From Pelodictyon phaeoclathratiforme BU-1 (GTDB lineage: Bacteria; Bacteroidota; Chlorobiia; Chlorobiales; Chlorobiaceae): a stretch of 64,000 bases of DNA. Under the pieces are notes generated by a model. That model did no database searches. It was not told where the DNA came from and was given only the letters and a program-made list of their open reading frames with translations. The DNA is taken from positions 1,874,501 to 1,938,500 of the forward strand of contig NC_011060.1 of NCBI RefSeq assembly GCF_000020645.1. The letters are read 5' to 3'. Shown here in pieces: positions 26,886 through 37,141 of this stretch (position 1 is the stretch's first letter; every line of letters begins with the position of its first letter). The position numbers were made by a program, and so were the translations under genes.

Positions 26886-28310
26886 TCAAAAACGTCGCTC
26901 CTGCAGAGCATTTTCTGCTGCCTCTTTAATTGTTTCCGAAAGGGTCGGATGGGCATGAACCGTGCTGGCAAGCAGTTCGGCAGTGACCTCAAGCCGACGT
27001 GCCAGCGTGATCTCTCCAATCAACTCAACCGCTCCATGTCCCAAAACATGCGCTCCAAGCAAACGACCATCTACAGCGTTAAAGAGCAGCTTCACCACTC
27101 CCTCAAGATTACCATAGGCATTCGCCTTGCCTGATGCAGCAAAGAGGGAGCGTCCAACCATTACCATGTAACCCTGCTCAATAGCCTGCTCCTCACTCAG
27201 TCCGACACTTGCAACCGATGGTTCTGCGTAAACACATCGCGGAATCATGCTCTCATCAAGCAGATGGGGAGCCTTTCCTGCTATTGAATCAACAGCAATG
27301 GCAGCTTCAGCCGACGCCTTGTGGGCAAGCAGCATCCCTCCACGCACATCTCCTATAGCAAAAATATTGCTGACTGACGTCCTGCAGGCAGCATCCGTCA
27401 CAATGAAACCCCGTGACCTCTCCACGCCAGCATGTTCCAGACCAAGTCCGTCACAATTACCGGTCACTCCGACAGCGACCAGCAACAACTCTGCACTTAT
27501 CGGTTGCGACTCTTCTCCATCAACAACAAGAAGTCCGTTCACCCGATCTTCTGATACAACAACACCTTCCAGCTTCGCTCCGGTGACCACCCTGATCCCT
27601 GCCTTCTCAAACGAGCGCTTCAGAGCTTCCGAAATCTCCCCATCTTCAAATGGCAAGAGACGTGGCATCATTTCTACAAGTGTAACAGTAGTACCAGCCA
27701 TCGCATAAAACCAGGCCATTTCAACACCAATAGCACCACCTCCCAATACCATCATGGATGAAGGAACTGACTTCATGGCCAACGCTTCCCTGCTGGTGAT
27801 AATGTGCCTGCCATCCGGCTCCAACCCAGGAAGTTGTCGCGAGCGCGCTCCTGATGCAATAATGATATGGTTTGACTGAACGGTTTCAACACACACCCCA
27901 TCGCGAAAAATATCAAGTGTGTGTACACCGCTGAACAACGCCTCCCCCTGGATCACCTCAACCTGCGCCCGACGCAGAATAAAAGCGATCCCTTTCGACA
28001 GTTTCTGTACCACACTGCGGCTGCGTTTAACCGCTTCGGCAAGGTCAATTCCAGAGGCTTGAACCTTGAGACCGTAGGAACCAGCTTTTTTAAAAAGATC
28101 GAACACCTCTGCGCTCCGCAAAAGAGCTTTTGTTGGAATACAACCCCAGTTCACGCACACACCACCCAATGCGCCTTTCTCAATGAGGCATACCTTCATT
28201 CCGGCCTTTGCCGCTCGAAGCGCAGCTTCATAACCTCCTGGTCCTGAACCGATAACGGCAACATCAACGTTACGACCGGGCCCTTCAGGCAACTGTTGCA
28301 TGGAATGCAT
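26886..28310 (-). CDS. lpdA: Dihydrolipoamide dehydrogenase (E3)
   Basis: About 474 aa. FAD motif VIGSGPGGYEAALRAAKAG; redox-active disulfide GGVCVNWGCIPTK; NAD motif GGGAIGVEMA; second FAD motif IFAIGDVRGG; C-terminal dimer interface HAHPTLSE with the catalytic His. It reoxidises lipoyl groups of 2-oxoacid dehydrogenase or glycine cleavage complexes; no partner subunits are adjacent. The start is uncertain: ATG at 28310 or 28301. The longest frame (28379) would overlap the divergent pseudouridine synthase and is unlikely. Confidence 0.9.
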   Translation of the reverse strand: MHSMQQLPEGPGRNVDVAVIGSGPGGYEAALRAAKAGMKVCLIEKGALGGVCVNWGCIPTKALLRSAEVFDLFKKAGSYGLKVQASGIDLAEAVKRSRSVVQKLSKGIAFILRRAQVEVIQGEALFSGVHTLDIFRDGVCVETVQSNHIIIASGARSRQLPGLEPDGRHIITSREALAMKSVPSSMMVLGGGAIGVEMAWFYAMAGTTVTLVEMMPRLLPFEDGEISEALKRSFEKAGIRVVTGAKLEGVVVSEDRVNGLLVVDGEESQPISAELLLVAVGVTGNCDGLGLEHAGVERSRGFIVTDAACRTSVSNIFAIGDVRGGMLLAHKASAEAAIAVDSIAGKAPHLLDESMIPRCVYAEPSVASVGLSEEQAIEQGYMVMVGRSLFAASGKANAYGNLEGVVKLLFNAVDGRLLGAHVLGHGAVELIGEITLARRLEVTAELLASTVHAHPTLSETIKEAAENALQERRF

Positions 28311-28380
28311 AAAAAGATATGGTGTGGTTTTGTTATACTGACCCCGTAGTTTATCACCCGTAGTGTTCAAGTATCGCAAA

Positions 28381-29430
28381 ATGCAAAATCAGCCACAAAA
28401 AAACGAATCGGAACAACGAGGTGAACCACCTCTTGAGCCCAAAAAACTCACCTTGCAGGTAAGTCGGGTACAAATCCCGATGCGTATTGACCAATACCTG
28501 ACACAGCAGGTTGAAAACGCAACACGCAACAAGGTACAGGAAGCTATTGAAGAGGGTCGTGTGCTGGTCAATGAAAATAGGGTAAAATCGAATTATCGCA
28601 TTAAATCATGCGATGTTATTGAGATGACTTTTCTGCGGCCACCAGCACCGGAGCTCACAGCGGAAAATATACCCATTGAGATCATATACGAGGATTGTGA
28701 TCTGATGGTCGTCAACAAAAAAGCTGGTATGGTAGTCCATCCTGCATTCGGGAACTGGACAGGAACACTGGCAAACGCTATTCTGCACCACATTGGCATG
28801 GATGCAGAGGAGCTTGACCAAGCTGAGCTACGACCAGGAATCGTACATCGGCTCGACAAAAACACCTCGGGACTTATCATTGTTGCCAAAAATCCGATTG
28901 CGCTGCATCGTCTTGCCCGCCAGTTCGCTGAGAGAAAAGTGATAAAAGTCTACAAGGCCATCGTATGGGGAGTTCCCGATCCAGCAGCAGGCACCATAAC
29001 AACCAATATCGGACGCTCAAAAAAAGACCGAAAAGTGATGGCAAACTTTCCTTTTGAAGGAGAGTATGGAAAAACTGCGATCACCGATTATTCCGTAATG
29101 GAAAATCTCCAATGGTTTTCGCTGCTTTCGCTTAGGCTGCATACAGGACGAACCCACCAGATCAGGGCTCACTTGCAGCACCTTGGTCATCAGATTCTCG
29201 GAGATGTTACCTATGGCGGAACCATCTTGCGCACACTCCCTTTCAGTAAAAGTGAAAGTTTCGTTAAAAACCTCCTCGAACTACTACCGCGTCAAGCTTT
29301 ACATGCCGAAACGCTCTCTTTTCATCAGCCAATAAGCCATGAACCACTCTCCTTCACGGCGCCCATGCCGGAAGATATGCAGCATGCGCTGGATAAAATC
29401 CGCTCAACACTTCTTCATCCCTCTTGTTAA
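28381..29430 (+). CDS. RluA/RluD-family 23S rRNA pseudouridine synthase
   Basis: 349 aa from the ATG at 28381; a GTG at 28363 is possible. An N-terminal S4 RNA-binding domain (RIDQYLTQQVENATRNKVQEAI, about 25-85) precedes the catalytic domain with the Asp motif GIVHRLDKNTSGLIIVAK and the LHTGRTHQIRAHLQHLGH segment. It converts uridines to pseudouridine in large-subunit rRNA. It is divergent from lpdA with about 70 bp between them, which must hold both promoters. Confidence 0.93.
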   Translation: MQNQPQKNESEQRGEPPLEPKKLTLQVSRVQIPMRIDQYLTQQVENATRNKVQEAIEEGRVLVNENRVKSNYRIKSCDVIEMTFLRPPAPELTAENIPIEIIYEDCDLMVVNKKAGMVVHPAFGNWTGTLANAILHHIGMDAEELDQAELRPGIVHRLDKNTSGLIIVAKNPIALHRLARQFAERKVIKVYKAIVWGVPDPAAGTITTNIGRSKKDRKVMANFPFEGEYGKTAITDYSVMENLQWFSLLSLRLHTGRTHQIRAHLQHLGHQILGDVTYGGTILRTLPFSKSESFVKNLLELLPRQALHAETLSFHQPISHEPLSFTAPMPEDMQHALDKIRSTLLHPSC

Positions 29431-29674
29431 GAAGATCAAACCATGAGGATATGATGAATAACTGGCAAGAGATATTTCTCTTGAATACTTATGTTTGAAA
29501 TAGGTCAGGCAATTTGTTACTCAAATCAGAATGAAGAATATCACTTTTGTCGCCACCATTCCATCTCCCCCTCTTGTAAAATTTTTAGATGAAATTTTCG
29601 TATGTTGAAGGGAGAGATCGAAGTGCAATGCGCTTACCACTGAAGAGAAGGTTCTGTTCAACAAAAGAGCCCAT

Positions 29675-32600
29675 ATGCCCGTAATATATACAGACAATAA
29701 CGCCGATAACTCCTACTCTGAGCTTAAAGAGACAAGGGATGCACTCGCTGCCAGCAATACCCATCATCGCAACCTTATTGACTACATGCAAAATGGGTAT
29801 GCTTACTGCCGCGTAATATTCGAAGAAGGAGTTCCTGTTGATTTTATCCATGAGGAAGTCAATTCCGGTTATGAGAAAATGACCGGCCTGAAAAACGTTG
29901 TTGGAAAGAGAGCGACCGAGGTCTTTCCCGGCATCAACAACACCTTTCCTGAATTTATCGAGAAACATATAACCGTAGCCCAGACAGGAATTTCTAATCG
30001 GTTTGAATTGTATCTGGAACCATTGAGGTCATGGTTTGACCTGACAGTTTACTGCCCTCAAAAAGGCTACTTCGTCTCTATAATTGATGACATCACACAA
30101 CGAAAAATAGCTGAAGAGGCTCAGAAGGAGAGCGAAGAACGGTTCAGAAAACTGTTTGAGAACCATTCAGCACCTATGTTAATCATCGATCCCGAAACAG
30201 GCTATATCGTTGATGCCAATAACGCCTCTGCAATTTTTTATGGCTGGTCAATCGATGAACTACGCCAAATGCATATGCAGCAAATCAGCACCCTGTCTCC
30301 TGATAAAATTAAAGCAGAGATGGCGAAAAGCGTCTTGAAGACACAAAACCAGTTTTCTTTTCGCCATCGCAAAGCTGACGGGTCATTGCGAGAAGTCGAT
30401 ATTTTCAGTAATGCAATTGAAATTCATGGTAAAATCCTTCTCTATTCAATTATTCATGATATTTCTGAACGCAAGAGATACGAATCACTGACCGCATTCC
30501 GTCTTCGCCTGCTTGAAATGGCAGAAACCCATTCCGCCGAAGAGTTACTGTTGGCAGCAATGGACAAAAAGGAGGAGGATCAATCGTTCAACAGACTGTT
30601 TAATGTCTTTCCTCAACCAATGCTTCTTCTTGATCCCGATGGCGGAATCATTTTAGCTAATAATGCATTCAAAACTCAATTAAACAATCACTCTGAAATA
30701 ACTCCAGGCTCGAATATTTTTGATTCTATCTCTATTGAACTTGCTCTTGAACAGAGGAACGTAATTGCGGAGGTTCTTTTTACTGGCGAACGTATCTTTT
30801 ACGAAAAAGAATCTCATGGGCGTATATACCGCCATACTGTCTACCCTATCCCAAATAGCGATGGTGAAATAACAAAGCTGCTGATGTTCATTATGGACAT
30901 TACAAACCTCATTTTAACAGAAAAAGAGCTTCTTGTTGAAAGAGTACGTTACCGGAACCTCTTCAATAATCATTTGAATGGTTTTGCTTATTGCAGAATG
31001 ATATTTAAAGATAATTGTCCAGTAGATTTCATTCCTGAAGTGGTAAATCTGAATTTCAAAAGATTAACAGGATTACAAATCATTGAGGGACAAAGTATAT
31101 CTATGCATATTCCGGGTATAAGCATATCTAATCCGGAACTATTTGAAAAAGTTGGGCGTGTATCACTGAATGGAATTGCAGAAAGATTCGATTTATATAT
31201 AAACACATTGGATAAATGGCTTGATATTACAGCATACAGCCACCAGAAAGGGTACTTTGTCATCGTGTTGACTCCCATGAAAACCATAAATACCGGTAAC
31301 TGGGAGTGGAATCTTGAAAATGGAGAGATGATATGGTCCGATAAATTACGGATGCTTTATGGACTTGACTTGCACAGTAGTAACCCTTCCTACCAGACTT
31401 GGTTACAAGCCATTGTTCCTATGGAAAGGATAAATACAGAAAAGACAATGCGGGATGCAATTCATAATGAAAATACATTTGAAACAATATACAATATCTG
31501 TGATCAAAATGGCACCGTAAGACAAATGATGACTCACGGTTTCCCTGTAAAAGATGAAAACGGACTTGTAAAAAGATATATGGGTGTAAGTATTGATATT
31601 ACAGAATATAAAAATGATGACACTACCCATCTCATCAATACACACAATTTCACATCTCTTTTGAATTCTGCTGTGGAGCCACTATGCTCTTTGGCAATCG
31701 ATGGAACAATTCTTGATGCAAACAAAGATTTTCTCGATATCTACTCATTAGAATCAAAAAGCGTTATAGGACAAAACTTTCATTCTCTCTTTCCTCGTCA
31801 ACTTCAGGAAGAACGAAAAACAAAATTTGAACTTATCTTTTATACAAGAGAACCAGTTCATTTCAAGGATCTGTTTCATTCAAATCTTCATGAAACAGAT
31901 CGGAATGAAGAATATATCTATCATATTTCCGCATATCCTATTTATGGAATCAATGAAGATATCAACTCTATAGCTGTCTTTATTACAGACTCCAACAAAA
32001 ACAATAAAGCAGAAAAATCAAGAAGACAATTAGACAAACAATACCAGACTCTCATAGCAGCGTCACCTGACAGCATTATAACAACTGATCTTGATGGAAT
32101 TATCAGCAGTGTCTCTGATATTGGTCTTGAAATATTTGGAGCCAATAATAAAGCTGATGTTATAGGCATGTCTTTTTCAAATATTGTATACTCAGATAAC
32201 ATTAAAATAATCAATGAAATATTTGATGTAACATTACGCGAAGGTTTGATACAAAACAAAGAGATCGTGCTAAAAAAGAAAAACAATACCGTATATTCGG
32301 CAGAAATCAGTGCGGCATTAATTCAGGATTATAATGGAGCTCCATCATCGTATATGATGATTATTCGTGATATTTCACAAAGAAAAATAATTGAAAGCGA
32401 ACTTTTTCATGCCAAAAGATTAATAAGTCTTGGTGAAATGGCATCTGGTATTGCACATGAAATTTATCAACCGATTAATAATATTGGATTAATCGTTGAT
32501 AAGATTTTGATGGATGCGTCAAAACATAATTGGGCATGTGAAAAAGAAATTAAAATCAAATCCGAAAAAATATTTGAAAACATATTAAGAATTCAGACTA

Positions 32601-33127
32601 TAATAGATAACATCAGATCCTTTTCAAGTACAGATAATAATTATATATCTTCAGTTATAAATATCAATAAAAGCATTCGAAACGCTCTCTTGATGGTATC
32701 CGAGCAGTGTAAGCACAAATCTATAATACTTGATTTCAAAGCTGAAGAAGAGCGATTCTCAGTTACTGGAAACATTTACAAATTCGAACAGGTAATTCTG
32801 AATTTAATCAAAAACTCTATTGATGCTCTTGAAGAAAAGAAACAAATCTATAATACGGGCTTTGAAATGAAAATATTTGTTAGATCATTTTACAAAAACA
32901 ATTCGATAATAGTAACAGTAGAAGACAATGGGATAGGTGTAAGTGAAAGCAATATCGAATATATAATGCATCCATTTTATACAACAAAAGAATCTGGAAA
33001 AGGTACAGGACTTGGACTTTCGATTAGTTATGGCATTATAAAAGAGATGAATGGCGATATTAAAATAAAAAGTGTTCCAATGAACGGAACATGCATTATT
33101 ATTACTCTTCCGTCAAATAGCAACTGA
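29675..33127 (+). CDS. PAS-rich sensor histidine kinase, likely gas vesicle regulator
   Basis: 1150 aa, no clear membrane segment. At least six PAS-like sensor modules: type A at about 30-145 (YMQNGYAYCRVIFEEG...), a PAS with DANNASAIFYGWSIDEL (150-270), one near 310-410, a second type A copy near 425-535 (NHLNGFAYCRMIFKDN), then PAS/PAC units to about 905. The dimerisation domain has His928 in SGIAHEIYQPIN; most relatives have Asn where this has Tyr. The HATPase has NLIKNSIDAL, EDNGIGV and GKGTGLGLSISYG. It is followed after 2 nt by an NtrC-type regulator, so they form a two-component pair. Base composition becomes AT-rich from about 30.6 kb onward. Confidence 0.9.
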   Translation: MPVIYTDNNADNSYSELKETRDALAASNTHHRNLIDYMQNGYAYCRVIFEEGVPVDFIHEEVNSGYEKMTGLKNVVGKRATEVFPGINNTFPEFIEKHITVAQTGISNRFELYLEPLRSWFDLTVYCPQKGYFVSIIDDITQRKIAEEAQKESEERFRKLFENHSAPMLIIDPETGYIVDANNASAIFYGWSIDELRQMHMQQISTLSPDKIKAEMAKSVLKTQNQFSFRHRKADGSLREVDIFSNAIEIHGKILLYSIIHDISERKRYESLTAFRLRLLEMAETHSAEELLLAAMDKKEEDQSFNRLFNVFPQPMLLLDPDGGIILANNAFKTQLNNHSEITPGSNIFDSISIELALEQRNVIAEVLFTGERIFYEKESHGRIYRHTVYPIPNSDGEITKLLMFIMDITNLILTEKELLVERVRYRNLFNNHLNGFAYCRMIFKDNCPVDFIPEVVNLNFKRLTGLQIIEGQSISMHIPGISISNPELFEKVGRVSLNGIAERFDLYINTLDKWLDITAYSHQKGYFVIVLTPMKTINTGNWEWNLENGEMIWSDKLRMLYGLDLHSSNPSYQTWLQAIVPMERINTEKTMRDAIHNENTFETIYNICDQNGTVRQMMTHGFPVKDENGLVKRYMGVSIDITEYKNDDTTHLINTHNFTSLLNSAVEPLCSLAIDGTILDANKDFLDIYSLESKSVIGQNFHSLFPRQLQEERKTKFELIFYTREPVHFKDLFHSNLHETDRNEEYIYHISAYPIYGINEDINSIAVFITDSNKNNKAEKSRRQLDKQYQTLIAASPDSIITTDLDGIISSVSDIGLEIFGANNKADVIGMSFSNIVYSDNIKIINEIFDVTLREGLIQNKEIVLKKKNNTVYSAEISAALIQDYNGAPSSYMMIIRDISQRKIIESELFHAKRLISLGEMASGIAHEIYQPINNIGLIVDKILMDASKHNWACEKEIKIKSEKIFENILRIQTIIDNIRSFSSTDNNYISSVININKSIRNALLMVSEQCKHKSIILDFKAEEERFSVTGNIYKFEQVILNLIKNSIDALEEKKQIYNTGFEMKIFVRSFYKNNSIIVTVEDNGIGVSESNIEYIMHPFYTTKESGKGTGLGLSISYGIIKEMNGDIKIKSVPMNGTCIIITLPSNSN

Positions 33128-33129
33128 AC

Positions 33130-34524
33130 ATGCAGAATAATTACATTAGTCAGATAAAGGTACTAATACTTGACGATGAAATAGATTTTACAAATGAGAT
33201 CAGTGATTACCTGAAAAACACTGGTTTTATTCCTTTTTCTGCAAACACGCCAGAAGAAGGTTATGCTATTTTGAGCAAATATAATATTGATCTTCTCATT
33301 CTTGATGTACGTTTGCCAGGTACAAACGGACTTGATATTTTAAAAAATGTCAAATCGTTGTATCCTGGTATCGAAGTGATCATGGTATCTGCACATGGTG
33401 ACATGGATACGGTAATCGACTCCATAAGGCTGGGGGCTTTTGATTATTTACGTAAACCCATGAGGTATATAGATATACAGATAGCTATAGAGCGAACACA
33501 AAAATATCTTAAAATGCAGCGTAACCTCGCGCATGCAGAAGAGAAGTACTCACTGATAACATCAGATATTGCTTCAAAAATAGGACGCCATTGTATCGGA
33601 AAAAGCAAACAGATAATTGAAATCTACGAACTGGCTAAAACAGCATCAGAATATTCAGATATAAATGTACTTATTACGGGCGAAAGTGGAACAGGAAAAG
33701 AGATTTTTGCTAAACTTATTCATTATATGAGCAAGCAAAAGGACAATTATTTTGGAGCTATTAATTGCAGTGCGATAAGTGACGCTTTGATTGAAAGTGA
33801 ATTTTTCGGACATAAAAAAGGAGCTTTCACTGGTGCTATTTCAGATAAAAAAGGATTATTTGAAATATGCAATGAGGGGACATTATTTCTGGATGAAATT
33901 GCTGATATGCCATTGAATTTGCAGTCAAAGATTTTACGGGCTATTGAGGAAAAAACAATTACCAGAGTCGGAGATACAAAACAAATACAAACAAAATTCA
34001 GACTGATAGCCGCGACAAATTGTGATTTGCAAAAAATGGTTGACGAAAAAAAATTCAGACTTGATTTACTTCACAGACTCAATACATTACATATACATAT
34101 TCCGCCTCTTCGTGAAAGGATAGAAGATATCGGGCCATTGTTTATCGATTTCACAAAAGAGTTCTCTGAAAAAATCAACAAACCGATAGAATCTATTGGT
34201 GATGATGTCTTTGTCGCTCTTGAAAAATATAGTTTTCCCGGGAATATAAGAGAATTAAGAAATCTTGCTGAAAGAGCTATCATACTTTCTAAAGGGAATT
34301 CACTACAAATATGTGATTTCCCATTACCTGTAGTGAACAAAATATCCAATACAACTGATAGCAATACTAAAATTGATGAGGAAGATGCTATACATAAAAC
34401 TCTTGAGGAATGCGAATATAATCAGGTAATGGCAGCAGAGATACTTGGGATAAGCAGATATGCTTTGATTAGAAGGATGAGAAAATATAAAATTGATATC
34501 AAAAGAAATGAAGCAGAGCGATAA
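33130..34524 (+). CDS. NtrC-type sigma-54-dependent response regulator
   Basis: 464 aa. Receiver domain with Asp59 as phospho-acceptor (LLILDVRLPGTNG) and Lys at LRKP. AAA+ domain with Walker A GESGTGKE (184-191), an intact GAFTGA loop (231-236), which is needed to contact sigma-54, and Walker B GTLFLDEIADMPL. A C-terminal Fis-type helix-turn-helix has NQVMAAEILGISRYALIRRMRKY. It activates sigma-54 promoters from upstream sites. It starts 2 nt after the kinase and converges with the gas vesicle locus, whose first promoter region has sigma-54-like spacing. Confidence 0.94.
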   Translation: MQNNYISQIKVLILDDEIDFTNEISDYLKNTGFIPFSANTPEEGYAILSKYNIDLLILDVRLPGTNGLDILKNVKSLYPGIEVIMVSAHGDMDTVIDSIRLGAFDYLRKPMRYIDIQIAIERTQKYLKMQRNLAHAEEKYSLITSDIASKIGRHCIGKSKQIIEIYELAKTASEYSDINVLITGESGTGKEIFAKLIHYMSKQKDNYFGAINCSAISDALIESEFFGHKKGAFTGAISDKKGLFEICNEGTLFLDEIADMPLNLQSKILRAIEEKTITRVGDTKQIQTKFRLIAATNCDLQKMVDEKKFRLDLLHRLNTLHIHIPPLRERIEDIGPLFIDFTKEFSEKINKPIESIGDDVFVALEKYSFPGNIRELRNLAERAIILSKGNSLQICDFPLPVVNKISNTTDSNTKIDEEDAIHKTLEECEYNQVMAAEILGISRYALIRRMRKYKIDIKRNEAER

Positions 34525-34664
34525 AGTGATATATTGTAGCAGTTATTAATATACGTCGAGCGAATAATTGCGCGTAATCTTATATCAAGGACGATTTATA
34601 TTTTTATGTCTGACCTTACGTTACTGCGGAATCAATTCTTGAGAAATACTTTTGTAGATATGGG

Positions 34665-35009
34665 TTACATAAGATCGCCCAAAGGACCGAGATTAAGGTT
34701 GAGATCTTTGTCAGTAAGGTTGAAGATACCTTTTAACTCCTCCATCTTTTTCTCAAGCTTCATAAGCGTTTCTCCAAGCTCTTCAATTTGTGATTCACTC
34801 AATGAATTACCATCAATTCTGCGCATTGCCTGTTTTTCAATCAATTTTCTTATAAGTTCAATAAGAGTCAATACAAGCTTGGCGAGACCTGACTCTACAT
34901 TATCGGGAGTTGCATTGATTCTCCCTTGAATACCTGGTTTTAATTTTTCAAGTTCTTCAATAATTTCATCTGCCGAACCTGCATAATATAATATCTTATC
35001 ACTATCCAT
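34665..35009 (-). CDS. gvpK: Gas vesicle protein GvpK
   Basis: 114 aa. The core GLAKLVLTLIELIRKLIEKQAMRRIDGNSLSESQIEELGETLMKLEKKMEEL is the GvpK family pattern. GvpK is a small accessory protein required for gas vesicle formation in several species; its exact job is unclear. Last gene of the minus-strand locus, 2 bp after a GvpF/L gene, so part of one operon. Confidence 0.9.
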   Translation of the reverse strand: MDSDKILYYAGSADEIIEELEKLKPGIQGRINATPDNVESGLAKLVLTLIELIRKLIEKQAMRRIDGNSLSESQIEELGETLMKLEKKMEELKGIFNLTDKDLNLNLGPLGDLM

Positions 35010-35011
35010 AA

Positions 35012-35761
35012 TTATCCAATATTTATATTTGAAAAATTATATGGTGGCCATGGACCAGATAAAACAACGTTATGTTCCGAAAATAGAGTCTGCATTTGAA
35101 TAACTAAATCAAGAAGCTCACTTTTTTTCGACCTTTCTATCATAAATACAGCATCAACTATAAATCCTGTTGTTGTTTGTTTATTGTACACAATTAAATC
35201 AGTTATTTTTTGAAGATTACAAGCAACAATCGACTGTATCTTATCAATGTATTGAAGCCTCTTTTCTTCTGATAAGTGTTTTATGTATTTGTTTAATAAA
35301 TATTTTTTACTGTCAGTATTTCCATGTAAAATATCTGGAACATTTTGAGGCAAATCAAACAAATCTTCAATATTATTTTTTTCTTTATCCTGATGCGAAT
35401 AGAGTATTCTTAAGGAATACTCTTCTTTATCAGTTATTTTTTTTATTATTGTAACAAATGTTTCATTATGGTTTTTTAATAATTCAGTCACATCGAATGG
35501 TGATGATACAATAGATCCATACCTCATAGGCAGTATTGAGTATTTAGCAGCAATGTCTCCTATAATCGTTGCATATATCATTACATCATTTTGACATGCT
35601 TGTTTTTTCTCATCAGTGGTTCTTGAAACGATAGCAGAGAGTGTACTTGTAGATATTATTTCAAGTTTAATTTTTGATTTAAGTGATATTGCATCAACAT
35701 ATGATGAAAACGAATCGATATAATTTATCGAATCAAAAATAGCATAAATAATTAAAGGCAT
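35012..35761 (-). CDS. GvpF/GvpL-family gas vesicle protein (copy 5)
   Basis: 249 aa. GvpF/L family: starts MPLIIYAIFDSI, has a central LPMRYGSIVSS (usual form PVRFGTV) and ends with the family tail SGPWPPYNFSNI. GvpF/L proteins bind GvpA and are thought to chaperone or nucleate it at early assembly; they are minor vesicle parts. This copy is divergent, especially in residues 110-190. It is 24 bp downstream of a GvpM/S-type gene. Confidence 0.85.
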   Translation of the reverse strand: MPLIIYAIFDSINYIDSFSSYVDAISLKSKIKLEIISTSTLSAIVSRTTDEKKQACQNDVMIYATIIGDIAAKYSILPMRYGSIVSSPFDVTELLKNHNETFVTIIKKITDKEEYSLRILYSHQDKEKNNIEDLFDLPQNVPDILHGNTDSKKYLLNKYIKHLSEEKRLQYIDKIQSIVACNLQKITDLIVYNKQTTTGFIVDAVFMIERSKKSELLDLVIQMQTLFSEHNVVLSGPWPPYNFSNINIG

Positions 35762-35785
35762 GCTTGATTATAATAAATGCTGTTT

Positions 35786-35986
35786 TTACATTTTTATCGA
35801 GTTCTGTTTATTTTTTTCCATCGTCTCCACAGAACTTAGCAATAGTCTGAGTCCAACATACACAAGATCTATATCTGCTACGGAAATGACAATATCTCCT
35901 GTAATAACAACACCTTTGGTTAAAACACGATCGAGAACATCGAGAATTGTAATTTCTTTATTCTTGCTATAAAATTCGTCTTGCAT
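35786..35986 (-). CDS. GvpA-family minor protein (GvpJ/GvpM/GvpS group)
   Basis: 66 aa. The segment ILDVLDRVLTKGVVITGDIVISVADIDLVYVGLRLLLSSVETM is a GvpA-like helix-strand-strand-helix unit, but with the GDI and DLVYVGLRLLL features of the minor GvpJ/M/S proteins rather than of the shell protein. These probably form the cone tips or nucleate assembly. It overlaps nothing, ends 24 bp before a GvpF/L gene and follows another GvpF/L by 1 bp. Confidence 0.85.
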   Translation of the reverse strand: MQDEFYSKNKEITILDVLDRVLTKGVVITGDIVISVADIDLVYVGLRLLLSSVETMEKNKQNSIKM

Positions 35987-35987
35987 T

Positions 35988-36788
35988 TCAATGCGATATA
36001 TTTATAAAGGAATAACAAGGCCAAGGGCCTGTAATTTCAATATTCAGGCCTATATTTTGATGCTGAATAATTAACTGATCAGACGTTTCAATAAAACTTT
36101 CAACATTTGCTTTATTCAATAACAAAACCACGTTAAGTATCATATCATCCTCTTTTTCCAAAGTTTCATTGTTTGGAATTGGATTGAAACGGAATTCTTC
36201 AGATAAGATACTAAACTTTGTAAATATTTTTTTTGAGTACGTATTATATATATTAATAATCTCGTTCTCGATGATTTCATTTTTTTTCTTTCCAAGTATA
36301 TATGCTTTTCCTATTGAACTATTTTGGATCAAAGCATTTATATCTGATACTTTTTTACTGAGATGCGTGATATTCTCTACAATCTTATTTTTATTGCAAT
36401 AGAGCTTTACAGCCCACTCCTCTTTCTCTTCGAGATAAACCAAATTTTTTTTAAACTCTTCAGCATATTTGATTATAAACTGCATCAAACTGCTTTCAGA
36501 TTTGTACAGAGTGCCGAAATTGAAGGGAATCAGGCTCTTGACATGTTGCATAATGGAAGTAATAACATCAAGGTGTTCCCTTACCTTTGTATCTAACCAG
36601 ACAACATCAGATAGATTTGATTGTAATTGATTTTCCGCAAAATCATTATCTGTCACATCCATTGTAGTAACAAATAATCCATCAACATCTACTACGCATA
36701 TTCCCTTCTGCAATTGATACTGTTGTAATAAAGGGGGCTCACTTGTAACACAAAAGATGTATATAAGTCTTTCTTGAATAGCAACCAT
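35988..36788 (-). CDS. GvpF/GvpL-family gas vesicle protein (copy 4, divergent)
   Basis: 266 aa. N-terminal RLIYIFCVTSE, central SLIPFNFGTLYKSE in place of the usual PVRFGTV, and the C-terminal tail TGPWPCYSFINI identify the GvpF/L fold. The middle (about 125-200) is Lys/Asn/Ile-rich and coiled-coil-like. The most divergent of the five copies. Between gvpO (14 bp upstream) and the GvpM/S-type gene. Confidence 0.82.
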   Translation of the reverse strand: MVAIQERLIYIFCVTSEPPLLQQYQLQKGICVVDVDGLFVTTMDVTDNDFAENQLQSNLSDVVWLDTKVREHLDVITSIMQHVKSLIPFNFGTLYKSESSLMQFIIKYAEEFKKNLVYLEEKEEWAVKLYCNKNKIVENITHLSKKVSDINALIQNSSIGKAYILGKKKNEIIENEIINIYNTYSKKIFTKFSILSEEFRFNPIPNNETLEKEDDMILNVVLLLNKANVESFIETSDQLIIQHQNIGLNIEITGPWPCYSFINISH

Positions 36789-36801
36789 AGAAGATCAATA
36801 A

Positions 36802-37074
36802 TCAATTATTTTCACTTTCAGAATCATCATATGTTGACAACCTCGAAAAAGAAATAACTTCTAAATCTGAATCGACAGTTACAGCATAAAATAACCTTAT
36901 TTTTTTGGGGGGAAGATTCATCGATTTTAAAAAAGAATCATCCTCATATACTTCTGAAACAGTTTTCCAGGTATCTCCTGATTTTTCTACCCTTATTACT
37001 GTTACATCTGCTGTCTGTACATTTTCTTTAAGAAACGCAACTACCGTATTTCTTATAGTAATTATTTTACTCAT
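36802..37074 (-). CDS. gvpO: GvpO-like gas vesicle protein
   Basis: 90 aa from the ATG at 37074, which has GGAG eight bases upstream; a TTG at 37086 is less likely. The pattern VTVIRVEKSGDTWKTVSEVYEDDSFLKSMNLPP, then RLFYAVTVDSDLEVISFSRLSTY, follows GvpO (Val-Ser-x-Val, Gly-Trp, Glu-Val-x-Glu, Tyr-x-Val-x-x-Asp, Tyr-x-Arg). GvpO is needed for vesicle formation in haloarchaea and actinobacteria; its role is unclear. Confidence 0.78.
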   Translation of the reverse strand: MSKIITIRNTVVAFLKENVQTADVTVIRVEKSGDTWKTVSEVYEDDSFLKSMNLPPKKIRLFYAVTVDSDLEVISFSRLSTYDDSESENN

Positions 37075-37141
37075 TATATGCTCCAATAGTTATTTATAAA
37101 ATAAACGAAGGATTATATTTTACTCCATAAAAACAATTTTT

